Positions 26,365 through 35,441 are shown, counted from the stretch's first letter. The stretch is DNA of 64,000 bases from Fimbriiglobus ruber (GCF_002197845.1 NZ_NIDE01000019.1:496001-560000), one strand, 5' to 3'. The notes: generated by a model from the sequence alone, not told the origin. Numbers and translations: made by a program.

Positions 26365-26379
26365 TTTACGTGACGGAAC
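26365..26379. promoter_or_regulatory. Palindromic operator, site 2 (imperfect copy)
   Basis: TTTACGTGACGGAAC matches the site-1 palindrome at 13 of 15 positions (the centre base is free), same spacing. It sits 26 bases before the regulator ATG, so occupancy would block that gene. Confidence 0.55.
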
Positions 26380-26405
26380 GGAAAAATAATTCTGAAAGGG
26401 CCGCG

Positions 26406-26999
26406 ATGAGTCCGGGCCAGAAGAAAACGCGTGGTCGGCCCCGCAGCGCCGTGGCCGCTTCACACGACACGATTCTCTCCGCGGTCTTCGACATCCTGCA
26501 GGAGAAATCGGTCCGCGACCTCACGATCGAGGAGGTCGCCAAACGGGCCGGTGTCGGCAAGCCGACCATCTACAAGTGGTGGCCCACCAAGGCGGCCCTG
26601 GTGATGGCCATGTTCGACGAGCGCATCGTCGGCAAGCTGGCGACCCCGAATGCGAAAACGGCCGAGCAGGCGATCCGCGCCCAGGTGACGGAACTCATTC
26701 CTCTATTCAACGGATTCTTCGGGAAGGTCATCGCGGACATCATTGCCGAGGGACAATCCGATTCCTCAGTTCTGGAGGAATACCGCCTCCGCTATCAGAT
26801 TAAGCTACGTGCCTTCTCGGTCGAAGTCATCAACCGTGCGGTCGAGACCGGCGAGTTTCAGAAAAAGATCGACCCCGAAGTCTTGATCGACATGATTTAC
26901 GGGCCGATCTATTACCGTCTTTTGGTGCGGCACGCCCCACTCGACGCGGCGTTCGGCAAAGCCGTCGTCGACAACATCCTGGCGCACCTCAAGTCATAA
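26406..26999 (+). CDS. TetR/AcrR-family transcriptional regulator
   Basis: The start is the ATG at 26406 (MSPGQKKTRGRPRS) with AAGGG upstream; the frame is open 25 codons further, through operator site 2, which argues against the longer form. The 197-aa protein has the N-terminal HTH (TILSAVFDILQEKSVRDLTI, EEVAKRAGVGKPTIYKWWPT) and a TetR_C-type ligand-binding half with the conserved YGPIYYRLLVRHAPLD. It is divergent from the SDR-NmrA genes and has two operator-like palindromes in the gap. It very likely represses itself and that pair, with release by a small molecule (inference). Confidence 0.92.
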   Translation: MSPGQKKTRGRPRSAVAASHDTILSAVFDILQEKSVRDLTIEEVAKRAGVGKPTIYKWWPTKAALVMAMFDERIVGKLATPNAKTAEQAIRAQVTELIPLFNGFFGKVIADIIAEGQSDSSVLEEYRLRYQIKLRAFSVEVINRAVETGEFQKKIDPEVLIDMIYGPIYYRLLVRHAPLDAAFGKAVVDNILAHLKS

Positions 27000-27058
27000 A
27001 CGGGCTACTCATTCGCGGCCCGGACGGGTGTTCGGGCCGCGTCGACTTCCGCCACGAA

Positions 27059-28594
27059 TTATCCGCCAAGAGCCGCATGAGCCCGTTTTACCAACGCCGT
27101 GTCCGGGCCGCCGGAGCCGCGGAGGTTGTACACACTCGCCGCCAGGAAGCGATCTCGCCAGACCGGCGACACGCGGAAGTAGTCTTCGAACACAGCCGAG
27201 CTGAACTTGTAGTCGTGCGAATCACTTCCTTTGAAGAACACGAGCAAGCGGGCGGCGTCGAAGAAGGCTTGCGGGTCGTTTTTGCCGCGGGCGTAGCTCA
27301 GCGCCTTGCGGGCCGCCAAATCCCGGTTCCGGCTCACGTCGGCCAGGATCTCGGCCGCCGCGTCGGTCTTTCCGTCTAGCGGGGCGGGGTCCAGCGTATC
27401 GAGCCGGATGTCGTTCAGGGGTTTGCCCCGGTGGTTCATGTCCTCCCGGATGTGAGTCAGGAAAGCCGCGTTTTGTAGCAGGAGCCAGCGGCGGGTCTCG
27501 TCGTTCCCCGTGGCGCCGAAGGCGTAGTGGATCGCGTTCGTCAGGGTCAACGTGTGCAGTCCGAGGATGCCGGGCTGGCGCGACAGCAACTCGCCGGCGC
27601 CGACGTGGAGCGCGTCCCAAACCGTCTGGGCGCGGTAGCCCTTGTTGAGCAGGTCGACGACTTTGTCCGAGATTTCCGCGGTCGACGCCTGACGCAGGGC
27701 GGCCAGTAAGTCGGTCGTGGCGGCCGGGTCGTCTTTGTCGTTTTCGAGCCAGTTGTTATTGACGCGGGCGGCGACTTCGAGGTTGCGGCGGCCGGGCCGG
27801 TCGACCGGGAGGTCGCCTTTGATCGGGTCTTCGTTCTTGTTGTGGGCGAGGAGCGCGTAGGCCAGTGATCGCAGCACCGGCTCGGCGTGCTGCCAGCCGA
27901 CGCACTGGAGCGCCCGCCAGCTTTGGGAGACGTAGATGGCCTTGTGGCCGATGTCGCGGAGGTCGCGGGCGCCGTACCGGTTGAAGAGTTCGTACACCTC
28001 GGCCGCGCCGGCGGTGCGGACCAGCCCGGCCACGGCGGCGTCGGCGGCCGACTCGTCCCAGCGGTCCATCGCGTCGACGAAGGCTTGTCGGGCCTTGCGG
28101 GCCGGCGGCACCTTGGCTTCTTCGACCGGGCTCATCCGCCAGCCGCTCGTTTTGACGGTTTCCGCCTGGGACGACTTGAAGTTGTCCAGCGCCCAGAACA
28201 AGGGCAGCCAGCGCTCGCGGTCCGGGGCGGCCTGACTGGCGAGGTGGGCCGAGTGAACGACGAGGACCGCGTGGAATTTAAACCCGACGCTGGGCCTCGG
28301 TTGCACGTTGCGGATGCCGGCGAGGAGGAGGGCCGCGAGCAGGTCGCGGTAGCCGAGACCCTTCTTGATCCGGGCCGCGACTTCTTCCAAAAGGCGGTCG
28401 CGTGACGTCTCTTCCAGAAGGCGAACGAGCGGCTCGATTTCGGGATCGAGGCGGACCAGTTTCGGGTCGAGGTTGGTCTCGGCCGCGGACACGGGCGGCA
28501 AGCCCGTGAACTGCGCGAGCCCTTCCAGGCCGAGCAGCGTGCTACCGGCCGTGGTCGCCCGCAGGAAGTTCCTGCGCGTCCAATCGGGGGTCAT
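27059..28594 (-). CDS. Tat-exported conserved protein of unknown function (paralogue 1)
   Basis: The 511-aa product starts with a twin-arginine signal (TRRNFLRATTAGSTLLGLEG, then cleavage near VSAAET), so it is folded before export. The mature part is almost wholly helical. Segments such as LLEEVAARIKKGLGYRDLLA, HAVLVVHSAHLASQ and WALDNFKSSQAETVKTSGWRM recur in similar form in the next gene. No known catalytic motif is visible, but His residues (FKFHAVLVVHSAH, HYAFGATGNDE, HIREDMNHRG) could bind a metal. The export route suggests a cofactor or metal. It and the next gene are tandem paralogues on the same strand, so one system. I do not recognise a named family. Confidence 0.8.
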   Translation of the reverse strand: MTPDWTRRNFLRATTAGSTLLGLEGLAQFTGLPPVSAAETNLDPKLVRLDPEIEPLVRLLEETSRDRLLEEVAARIKKGLGYRDLLAALLLAGIRNVQPRPSVGFKFHAVLVVHSAHLASQAAPDRERWLPLFWALDNFKSSQAETVKTSGWRMSPVEEAKVPPARKARQAFVDAMDRWDESAADAAVAGLVRTAGAAEVYELFNRYGARDLRDIGHKAIYVSQSWRALQCVGWQHAEPVLRSLAYALLAHNKNEDPIKGDLPVDRPGRRNLEVAARVNNNWLENDKDDPAATTDLLAALRQASTAEISDKVVDLLNKGYRAQTVWDALHVGAGELLSRQPGILGLHTLTLTNAIHYAFGATGNDETRRWLLLQNAAFLTHIREDMNHRGKPLNDIRLDTLDPAPLDGKTDAAAEILADVSRNRDLAARKALSYARGKNDPQAFFDAARLLVFFKGSDSHDYKFSSAVFEDYFRVSPVWRDRFLAASVYNLRGSGGPDTALVKRAHAALGG

Positions 28595-28682
28595 GGGTTG
28601 GATCTCCGGAGAGGTCGCCGTCTTTTCCCGATGCGTAACACCGGGAAAAGACGGCAGGTAGTCCGACGCGAAACCGAAGAGG

Positions 28683-30218
28683 TCACACCTTCAACAACTT
28701 CTGCGCTTCCACGTACCCCGCGGACGGGTAGCCGTACTCGCTCGCGGTCACGCGGGCGAGGGCGACGAGGTGCCGCCCACGGAAGGCCGGCCGCGTGGCG
28801 GCGTACTCTTCCGTGACCGTGCGGTAATATTTCTCGGCGTGCAGGGCGCCGTCTTCGCTCACGGCGTATCGGAGCAGCAGGTCGAAGACCGGTCGGGGGG
28901 CGAGCCCCAGTTAGCCGTAGCGGTGGATGGCCGCCGCCGCCCGCGCCTGGTCCTTATCGCGAATCGCGGCTTCGGCCTCGCCGAGGAGCGGGCCAGCCTC
29001 CTTCGCCGTGATCTTCTCCAGGTGTTCGGGCAGCGGCCGCGGTTGCTTGCTCTGGCCGTGGGCTTGGCCGGCGGTGTGGTACGCCCCGACGATCAGGCTC
29101 GCGAACGTGTTGCGCGGGTCGCTGACCCGGGAAATGTTCCGCCAGGCGTTGGCCGAGTCCGAGGCGTGGACGCCGACCGAGGCGCCGTGAACGCTGCCCA
29201 CCGGCTTGCCAGCTGAGACTTCGTTTTCCTTGCGGCCCGGGTCGCACAGGACGAGCCGGTTGGCCGCGAGCGAGATCGCCTCGCCGACGGCCTCGGGAGC
29301 CATGCCTTCGGCGAGGGCGGCAGCCGCCGCGTCGGCCGCCGCGGCGCGGGTGCCGCCGTAAATCGTCTGGGCGAGGTGTTCGATCCAGGCGTCGTCGGCC
29401 TCGCGGGTGCCGACCTTCCGGCCCGCCAGCCGGTGCTGGTCGAGGATCTTCGGCAGCGCGGCCCTCAGTCCCGTCCGGTCGCCACGTTCCTCGGCCGAGC
29501 AGAAGCGGACCGACTGGCGGAGGAGCGTGTGGGCCTGGTCCTTGCCGACCAGGTCGAGGATGGCCCACGACCGCCAGGCCAGGACGACGCGGTGGACGTC
29601 GATCTCGTCTTGTACGCAGAACTGGAGGTGGTTGTAGGCTTCACCAACGTCTCCGTGGGCGATGGCGGCGTAGGTCCGTTCGGCCGCGGCCACGTCTTTC
29701 TTGCGGGTGGCCTCGCGCAGCACTTCGCCCGCGGGGCGGTCCTTCGGCAACTCCGCCACCGCTTCGACCGGGTGTAGCACTTCGTTCTTGTGCCCCCCGC
29801 AGTTTTGCATGCGCTGCGTGTTGCGGTGGAGAACCTTGAGAACGGGCAGCGCGCGGCGGTCCTCGGGCAATTCCTTGGACATGGTCAGGGCCGGGACGAG
29901 GGCCATGAACGCGTGGTAGCCGTCGTAGTCCTGGCCGCCGAACGTGCGGGCGTTCGCCAGCGCGCCGGCCCCGACCAAGGTACCCAGCTCGGTGCCGGAC
30001 TGGATTTTCGCGATCAGGATCGGCAACAACTTGTCGGCGGGCGTGTCCTGCATCAGGGCGACCAGCGGTTCGCGGTCGCCGAACGTCAGACGTTCGGGGG
30101 CGTCACCGGCGAAGGCGGGGGCCAAGCCCATATCGGCGGCGAGGGCCGGGCCGACGCTGGCGACCAGCATTCCTTTGCCAACGTCGGCGAGAAAGTCGCG
30201 GCGGGTACGGTTCGTCAT
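28683..30218 (-). pseudogene. Tat-exported paralogue 2 with an in-frame TAA near the 3' end
   Basis: The ATG at 30218 opens a Tat signal (TNRTRRDFLADVGKGMLVAS) and a 435-residue frame that stops at TAA, 28913-28911. The same frame then stays open for 75 more codons (LGLAPRPVFDLLLRYAVSED to EAQKLLKV, TGA at 28685-28683). That segment aligns with the end of paralogue 1: AEKYYRTVTEEYAATRPAFR here, SSAVFEDYFRVSPVWRDRF there. Counted through, the product is 511 residues, exactly the length of paralogue 1. A single change (GAA to TAA) would explain it. It may be a recent nonsense mutation, a sequence error or, less likely, readthrough. The shorter 435-aa form would lack the conserved C-terminal region. 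Confidence 0.8.
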
Positions 30219-30439
30219 GAGCGTGTTCCTCGGGAGAAGGGACGGCCGGCGAGTGGTCGGCCGGAAGGTGGAAGGTCTCCGCGCGAGCGAATCAGGAATC
30301 AGACATTACTGTCCGACGGTGTCACGAGAGCGAAGCGACTTCGAGGTGCCTTGTCGGGACGAGTGTCGTCCGAGTCGGGCGGTGCTACCAGAACGGCCGT
30401 GTCGGCCCCAATGGTCTACGAGTGCGGTCGGTTAACGAA

Positions 30440-30447
30440 GAATCTCA
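30440..30447. repeat. Target-site duplication, left (GAATCTCA)
   Basis: The 8-base GAATCTCA directly precedes the left inverted repeat of the IS66-type element, and the same 8 bases directly follow the right one. Eight bases is the IS66-family target-duplication length. Confidence 0.9.
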
Positions 30448-30463
30448 GTAACTTCTCAATAAC
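30448..30463 (+). repeat. IS66-type left terminal inverted repeat
   Basis: GTAACTTCTCAATAAC, the exact reverse complement of 32335-32350. Confidence 0.9.
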
Positions 30464-30539
30464 CCCGCGGGCGTCGGCATCGCGCGCGGGTGCCCCGCCG
30501 AACAGGAAGTTCGGTGGCGTCGAGAGCTTGAATAGAAGT

Positions 30540-32240
30540 CTATATCGTTGCGGAACCGGCCGCTCTCTGGCGGACCAACTCCGATAAAGGAAGTAACTCT
30601 CCCGCCTTCAGGATTCGATCCTGAAGGTAGGACGTAAAGCGAACTCCCAGCTTCTTGCACGTCGACTTCAAACTCAAAAACGTATCCCGGCAACGCTTGC
30701 CCAACTCGCCACGCGTGCCGGCACTGATCTTCCGCTTCGTCGCCCAGTCCCGAAAATCACGCTCGGCCGTGTTGGTGTGCAGCGGCAGGTCCGGACGATC
30801 CAGAACCCGTAACAAGTCCGCTTTCTTGCCCGCCATACGCTGCAACGCCGCGTTCAACTCCGGCCAGATGGTCGTGCGGCCGACGATGGCATCGAAACGC
30901 GCTCGCAGCAACTCGGCCTGGCTCGGCGTCGGCGCCAAACGATACGCCTTCAAGTCGGCGTACAGTTGCCAGACCGCCGTCAACACCTCTTCCATCGCTT
31001 GACATTGCTCACGGCCACACGGCGTCAACTTGGCCAGATTGCGTTCCTGGTGAATCCAGCACAAGCCATGAACGAACAGGGCATAAATCGCCGAGCCATC
31101 GCTGACGAGGCCCAAGTTCGGCGATAGGCCGTGAGCAATCGCGCTGCCCAGCAACGCCGCCTCCGTCATCGTTTGACGATGCTTCGCGTTGTCGATTCCC
31201 AGGCCATCCAAATGCTGATTCCAGGCCGACACATCCGCGAACGTCCGTGTCACGAACGGACGCTCCCCCACGTCGCCGGTCGACACCTCGGCTTGCAACA
31301 ACGGCCAGATTTTGGCAGGCAACCCCTGTCGCGTCAGGTAGGCCCAGGCATGCTCGTTCAGCACATAATCGATCCGACCGCAACGCAGCACATCCAGGAA
31401 TTTGCTCCGCTCTTTCGTGTCGCTGCTGTGGAAGGACGTGAAGAATTCATTGCAAATGCACAGACACGAACCGTAACGTCCCTGGTGGGGAGCCCCCGAA
31501 TCGTCCACGTTCAGGCAGGTGAAAACCTGCAAGGCCGTCGGCAACAAGGCGTCCTTCTCTGCGTGAAACGCCGCGTGATTCTCGGTCAACATGTTGTTGA
31601 CTTGGCCCGCGGAAATGTCGACGCCGTAATCCCGCAATTCTTCGAGAAGGCGACTCTGGGGAACGTGGGCCGCGTAATGCTGTTGCAACACGAAACCAAG
31701 CAATCCGGGACCGAAATGCCCGCGAATTCCCGCCGGCAGTTCGCCACGAATCCACTCCCCCATCGGCGCCTGCCAGGTTTCCAACCAATACCGCGTGTTG
31801 TGTGTTTTGATCACCAGATCCTGCACGACGAACGCATCGCGACGCAACAACTTCGCGTCGGGCGGCAACGGTTTCGGCGTGACCGGAACCTCGGCGTGAA
31901 TCGGCAGATCGTGGGTCTTCGAACGCTTCTGCGAACCGGGCCTCTTGCCATCGGGCAATGGAGGAGTGAAGGGCTTGCTTAACTTGCTGGGCTTGCTGTT
32001 GGACGCGGGTTTCTTCGGACCTCCCTTGAGTTGTGTGATCTCTCCCGTGAGTTGCGTAAGTTCGGTTTCGAGATCCGCAATGCGTTGGGAGTACTCTTCG
32101 ATCACCTTCAGCAAGAGAAGCACGAGAGGGGTTCTGTCGTCGTCGCGGATGCCCGCGATGACTTCTGGCCATGACGCCGCCGCGGGTGTTGCCACCTCCC
32201 GGCCGGAGTCGTTGCCGTCAGTACTCGCGGAAAGGTTCAT
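30540..32240 (-). CDS. IS66-family transposase
   Basis: The 566-aa product matches IS66-type TnpC. An N-terminal Leu-zipper-like helix (EYSQRIADLETELTQLTGEI) is followed by a basic Lys/Pro linker, then a Zn-ribbon-like region that here lacks the usual Cys pairs. The RNase H-like core has NVDDSGAPHQGRYGS (first Asp region), SDGSAIYALFVHGLCWIHQE (second Asp and WIHxxR-like block) and PLHTNTAERDFRDWATKRK with the catalytic Glu in the NxAERxxR-like motif. The frame is uninterrupted and the catalytic blocks are present, so it may be active. The stop lies 77 bases inside the left end; a small CCGAAC/GTTCGG stem-loop lies between. Confidence 0.92.
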   Translation of the reverse strand: MNLSASTDGNDSGREVATPAAASWPEVIAGIRDDDRTPLVLLLLKVIEEYSQRIADLETELTQLTGEITQLKGGPKKPASNSKPSKLSKPFTPPLPDGKRPGSQKRSKTHDLPIHAEVPVTPKPLPPDAKLLRRDAFVVQDLVIKTHNTRYWLETWQAPMGEWIRGELPAGIRGHFGPGLLGFVLQQHYAAHVPQSRLLEELRDYGVDISAGQVNNMLTENHAAFHAEKDALLPTALQVFTCLNVDDSGAPHQGRYGSCLCICNEFFTSFHSSDTKERSKFLDVLRCGRIDYVLNEHAWAYLTRQGLPAKIWPLLQAEVSTGDVGERPFVTRTFADVSAWNQHLDGLGIDNAKHRQTMTEAALLGSAIAHGLSPNLGLVSDGSAIYALFVHGLCWIHQERNLAKLTPCGREQCQAMEEVLTAVWQLYADLKAYRLAPTPSQAELLRARFDAIVGRTTIWPELNAALQRMAGKKADLLRVLDRPDLPLHTNTAERDFRDWATKRKISAGTRGELGKRCRDTFLSLKSTCKKLGVRFTSYLQDRILKAGELLPLSELVRQRAAGSATI

Positions 32241-32334
32241 GCGGCCAACATAAGAAACCCCCCTTCGATCAGCTGCGCCACGGACCCGGAATTTCTAAAC
32301 GCAAGCACCCCCTGCTCGGCGACCGTCGCAGGAA

Positions 32335-32350
32335 GTTATTGAGAAGTTAC
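32335..32350 (-). repeat. IS66-type right terminal inverted repeat
   Basis: GTTATTGAGAAGTTAC, the exact reverse complement of 30448-30463. Confidence 0.9.
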
Positions 32351-32358
32351 GAATCTCA
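32351..32358. repeat. Target-site duplication, right (GAATCTCA)
   Basis: Identical to 30440-30447 and adjacent to the right inverted repeat. Confidence 0.9.
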
Positions 32359-32591
32359 GCCTGTTTCGGCTGTCGTGACGTGCCGGGCGGCGGGAGGACC
32401 ACCACGAATTGACCGCGCGCGGGGGGAGCCCGCCGTTCGGCTCCTGCAGTATCCACTGCCGGGGCGCGTTGTCAAGCGCGCAAGACGACCGATTGGCTCA
32501 TGGATCGGCCCACCCCGCGAGCCGTTGTCAATGCCGGCGATAAGATGCCCACCACGCTCGTCAGCAAGATCGCCCGCGATTTCGAGACAGG
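32359..32591. other. Intergenic region between IS element and glycosyltransferase
   Basis: These 233 bases were joined to 30219-30439 before the IS arrived, giving one intergenic region of about 450 bases. I see no convincing gene or repeat; it should contain the promoter for the glycosyltransferase. Confidence 0.35.
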
Positions 32592-34310
32592 ATGCTCTCC
32601 GCGATGCCAGACGACAACCTCACCCGGCCCGTCGAAATTCCCGATCGAAAGCCGGGAATCTGCAGTGCGGAATTTGTCGCGGCGTGCGCGGTTCTGGTCG
32701 CGGCGGCCGTGTTGTTCGGGGGCCGACTCGGGGACCGCGGGGTCGTCTCCGAGGAATTGCGGTGGGCCGAGGTCGCGCGCGAAATGCGCCAAACCGGGAA
32801 CTTCTTTCAGCCGACGATCAACGGCCAGACGTACTACGACAAGCCCGTCGGTTCGTACTGGCTGATCGTCGCAGCCTCATACTTAACCGGTGAAGTCGAC
32901 GAAACCGCGGCCCGGCTCCCGGCGGCCGTCGCCGGGTGGGTGGGCGTGTTACTGGTCATGTGCCTCGGCGCGCGATTGTACGATGCCCGCACCGGCGTCT
33001 TTGCCGGCACGGTACTCGCCACCTGCTTCGGCTTCGCGTTCTACGCCCGCCGTGCGACCGCGGACGTGGAAACCGTCACCGGTGTACTCGCGGCCGTCTG
33101 GCTGTTCGCCCGCCACCGCGACCGCCCGCAGGGGCCGTGGGTTCTTCTCCTTTGGCTGGTGATGGCGGTCACGTCGCTGACGAAGGGGTTACTCGGTTTC
33201 GTACTGCCGCTCGCCGTCCTCGGCGTCTACGGTCTGTTGGTATCCGTACCGCGCGACCGCGGCCGGGTGGCGGGGTTTGCGGAACGTTACCGCTGGTTCT
33301 TTAACTGGTGGTCACTCGTTGCGGTTCCGCTCGCCGTGGCTGTGTACTTCGCGCCATTTCTGTTGTCCGAACGGCAAAGCGGATCGGCCGACGGGCTGGA
33401 CATGGTCTTTCGCGAAAACGTGCGCCGGTTTTACGCCCCGCACAATCACACGGGGTCCGTTTACCTCTATGTGGGCGTGATCTTCGTTCTCGCGGCTCCG
33501 TGGTCGGCGTTCCTGCTCGCCGCACTCTTGCCGGGCAAGCAAAAGAGCGACGGCGACCGGCTCGCCCGGGCTTATTTCTGGGCGGTCTTCGTGTTCTTCA
33601 CCCTCGCCTCGTCGCGGCGGAGTTATTACCTGCTCCCGGTCCTCCCGGCCGTCGCGTTACTCGTGGCGCGCGTTCTGACCGCACCTGTGGACGAACTTTT
33701 GCCCCTTGCCCGGCGACTCCGTGTCGTTGGATATGTGTTGTTCGGCTGTGTCGTGGTCGGGGCCGGCGTCCTCTTGCTGCCTCCGGCGAATTTACTCCCC
33801 GCGCCCTACGATCACTTGCCCGACTTGCCGGCGCGATGGGCTTACGCGACCGGCTGCGTCGCGAGCCCCATCGCCTTCGGCTGGTCGGTCGTCCGGGCGC
33901 GTCATCGGCTTCCTGCGGTCGTCGCCGCGATCACCTTCGCGGGACTGGCGTACGCACTGCTCGTGGCACTGCCGGCGGCCGACGAGTTCCGCACCCGCCG
34001 GACGTTCGCGGCCGAGGTCCGCGCGCGCGTTGCCGATGCCCCGGACCACCTCGCGCTCTACCACGCCCGCGACATCGCGTTTGACCTGAACCACCCGGTC
34101 CGCCTTCACGAGTACACCGCGCCGGACGAACTCACGGCGGCTCTTCGGGCGGGCACGGTGCGCTGGGTCATCGCGCGCCGCCGATACCTTGCCGGGCTCA
34201 CTCTCCCGGCGGCCGTGCAATTCGAGGAAAAAGCTTACCCCTGGGACGGCACCGATCAGCTGGGAGATAAGATGGTGCTGCTGGAAGCCACGGGATCACA
34301 TGAACGCTGA
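32592..34310 (+). CDS. GT39/ArnT-like membrane glycosyltransferase
   Basis: The 572-aa protein is a polyprenol-phosphate-sugar-dependent glycosyltransferase of the GT-C fold (ArnT/PMT-like), acting in the inner membrane with its active site in the periplasm. After TM1 comes the family loop VVSEELRWAEVAREMRQTGN, then YYDKPVGSYWL, about ten more membrane helices and a soluble C-terminal domain of about 130 residues. In ArnT relatives the loop has an acidic pair usually beginning with Asp (DExRYAEIAREM); here it is SEE, a conservative Asp-to-Glu-like change. Starts at 32592 (MLSAMPDD) or 32604 are both possible. The acceptor (lipid A, protein, or other glycan) is unknown. Same-strand rluB follows 75 bases later. 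Confidence 0.85.
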   Translation: MLSAMPDDNLTRPVEIPDRKPGICSAEFVAACAVLVAAAVLFGGRLGDRGVVSEELRWAEVAREMRQTGNFFQPTINGQTYYDKPVGSYWLIVAASYLTGEVDETAARLPAAVAGWVGVLLVMCLGARLYDARTGVFAGTVLATCFGFAFYARRATADVETVTGVLAAVWLFARHRDRPQGPWVLLLWLVMAVTSLTKGLLGFVLPLAVLGVYGLLVSVPRDRGRVAGFAERYRWFFNWWSLVAVPLAVAVYFAPFLLSERQSGSADGLDMVFRENVRRFYAPHNHTGSVYLYVGVIFVLAAPWSAFLLAALLPGKQKSDGDRLARAYFWAVFVFFTLASSRRSYYLLPVLPAVALLVARVLTAPVDELLPLARRLRVVGYVLFGCVVVGAGVLLLPPANLLPAPYDHLPDLPARWAYATGCVASPIAFGWSVVRARHRLPAVVAAITFAGLAYALLVALPAADEFRTRRTFAAEVRARVADAPDHLALYHARDIAFDLNHPVRLHEYTAPDELTAALRAGTVRWVIARRRYLAGLTLPAAVQFEEKAYPWDGTDQLGDKMVLLEATGSHER

Positions 34311-34385
34311 CGCCTCAACGGCCCGCGGTTATACGTTCGGGCAATATGACCGACGGAAGCCGGAAAACAGTCGTAGAATGGCCTC

Positions 34386-35441
34386 ATGGAACGTCTCAAT
34401 AAATACTTGGCCCACGCGGGCGTCGGGTCGCGCCGCCACTGTGATTCGCTGATCGCGGCCGGGCGCGTCAAAATCAACGGCGTGCGCGTCACCGACCTCG
34501 GCATGAAGGTCGACCCCGACGCGCAAAAAGTGTTCGTGGACGACGAGCCCGTCCGCGTCGAGAAGCCGGTCTACTGGGTGGTCCACAAACCGCCCGGGTA
34601 TCTGTGTACCAACCACGACCCCTCCGGTCGGCCGTTGGCCATGCACCTCATCCCGCACGTCGAACAGCGCGTCTACACCGTCGGGCGGTTGGACGAGGCG
34701 AGCGAGGGGATGTTACTGATGACGAACGACGGCGAACTTGCTCAAACGCTGATGCACCCGCGGTACGGTGTCGAGAAAACGTACCTCGTACTCGTGGCCG
34801 GCAAGCCGACCAAGGACGACCTCCAGCGACTACTCGACGGCGTCTGGCTGAGCGACGGGAAAGTCCGCGCGAAGTCGGTCCGGCGGATGAAGCCGCAGGG
34901 CGACAGCACCTGGATTCGGGTTGTTCTCTGCGAGGGGAAGAACCGGGAAATCCGGCGGATGCTCGCCAAACTCGGGCACAAGGTCTTGCGGCTGAAGCGC
35001 GTCGCCATCGGCCCGGTGTTACTCGACAAACTCCCGAAGGGGAAAGCCCGCAAGTTGAGTCTGCCCGAACTCACCGAGCTGAAAAAGTCCGCGGTTTCGG
35101 CCGAACGCCGGGTCGAGAAAGTGGCGGGCGAGGCCCGGCAAAATTCCGACGAGGCCGAGAGTCAGCCGGCGACAAAGCCCGTTCCTCCCAGGCATCCCGC
35201 TCCCGGGGCACCAGCCGGACGCCGGGAATTTGTGCCGAACCCCAACTCCGGCGGCAAACCGTCATCGGCCGGACCGCGGGTGTACGTACCCAAGCCCGCC
35301 GCGAAGAAATCGCCACTCGCGCGGCCCGGCCCCGGTAGGCCCGGCCCCGGTAGGCCGGCAGGCAGTCGGCCCGTCGGTGGACGCCCACCCGGAAAGAAGC
35401 CGTTCGGCCGTCCGCCGGGTCGGGGTGGCCCGGGTAAATAA
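34386..35441 (+). CDS. rluB: RsuA/RluB-family rRNA pseudouridine synthase
   Basis: The 351-aa protein has an N-terminal S4 RNA-binding domain (MERLNKYLAHAGVGSRRHCD, LIAAGRVKINGVRVTDLG) and the pseudouridine synthase domain with the catalytic Asp in VGRLDEASEGMLLMTNDGEL. The conserved GKNREIRRMLAKLGHKVLRL follows. This is the RluB/RluE/RsuA group, which modifies a large- or small-subunit rRNA uridine; RluB-like 23S U2605 is the likely target. After residue 240 comes a Pro/Arg/Lys/Gly tail of about 110 residues (PGPGRPGPGRPAG), probably disordered and RNA-binding. In DNA this holds a short direct repeat at about 35326-35355. The ATG at 34386 starts the S4 domain exactly. Confidence 0.92.
   Translation: MERLNKYLAHAGVGSRRHCDSLIAAGRVKINGVRVTDLGMKVDPDAQKVFVDDEPVRVEKPVYWVVHKPPGYLCTNHDPSGRPLAMHLIPHVEQRVYTVGRLDEASEGMLLMTNDGELAQTLMHPRYGVEKTYLVLVAGKPTKDDLQRLLDGVWLSDGKVRAKSVRRMKPQGDSTWIRVVLCEGKNREIRRMLAKLGHKVLRLKRVAIGPVLLDKLPKGKARKLSLPELTELKKSAVSAERRVEKVAGEARQNSDEAESQPATKPVPPRHPAPGAPAGRREFVPNPNSGGKPSSAGPRVYVPKPAAKKSPLARPGPGRPGPGRPAGSRPVGGRPPGKKPFGRPPGRGGPGK

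Larger units (their letters stand above)
30448..32350 (-). mobile_element. Complete IS66-family insertion sequence (1,903 bp)
   Basis: The element is bounded by perfect 16-bp inverted repeats (GTAACTTCTCAATAAC at the left; its reverse complement at the right end) and flanked by the 8-bp duplication GAATCTCA. The ends begin with GTAA, as in IS66-family elements. It carries one full-length transposase gene and no tnpA/tnpB accessory genes, which fits the single-gene (ISBst12-like) branch. It lies in the gap upstream of the Tat-protein gene, so it may separate that gene from its original promoter region. Both ends and the transposase are intact, so it looks recent and possibly mobile. Confidence 0.92.

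Noticed and set aside
30540-32240. Cargo or accessory genes inside the IS element
   Set aside because: Only the transposase frame is supported; other open frames are antisense shadows.
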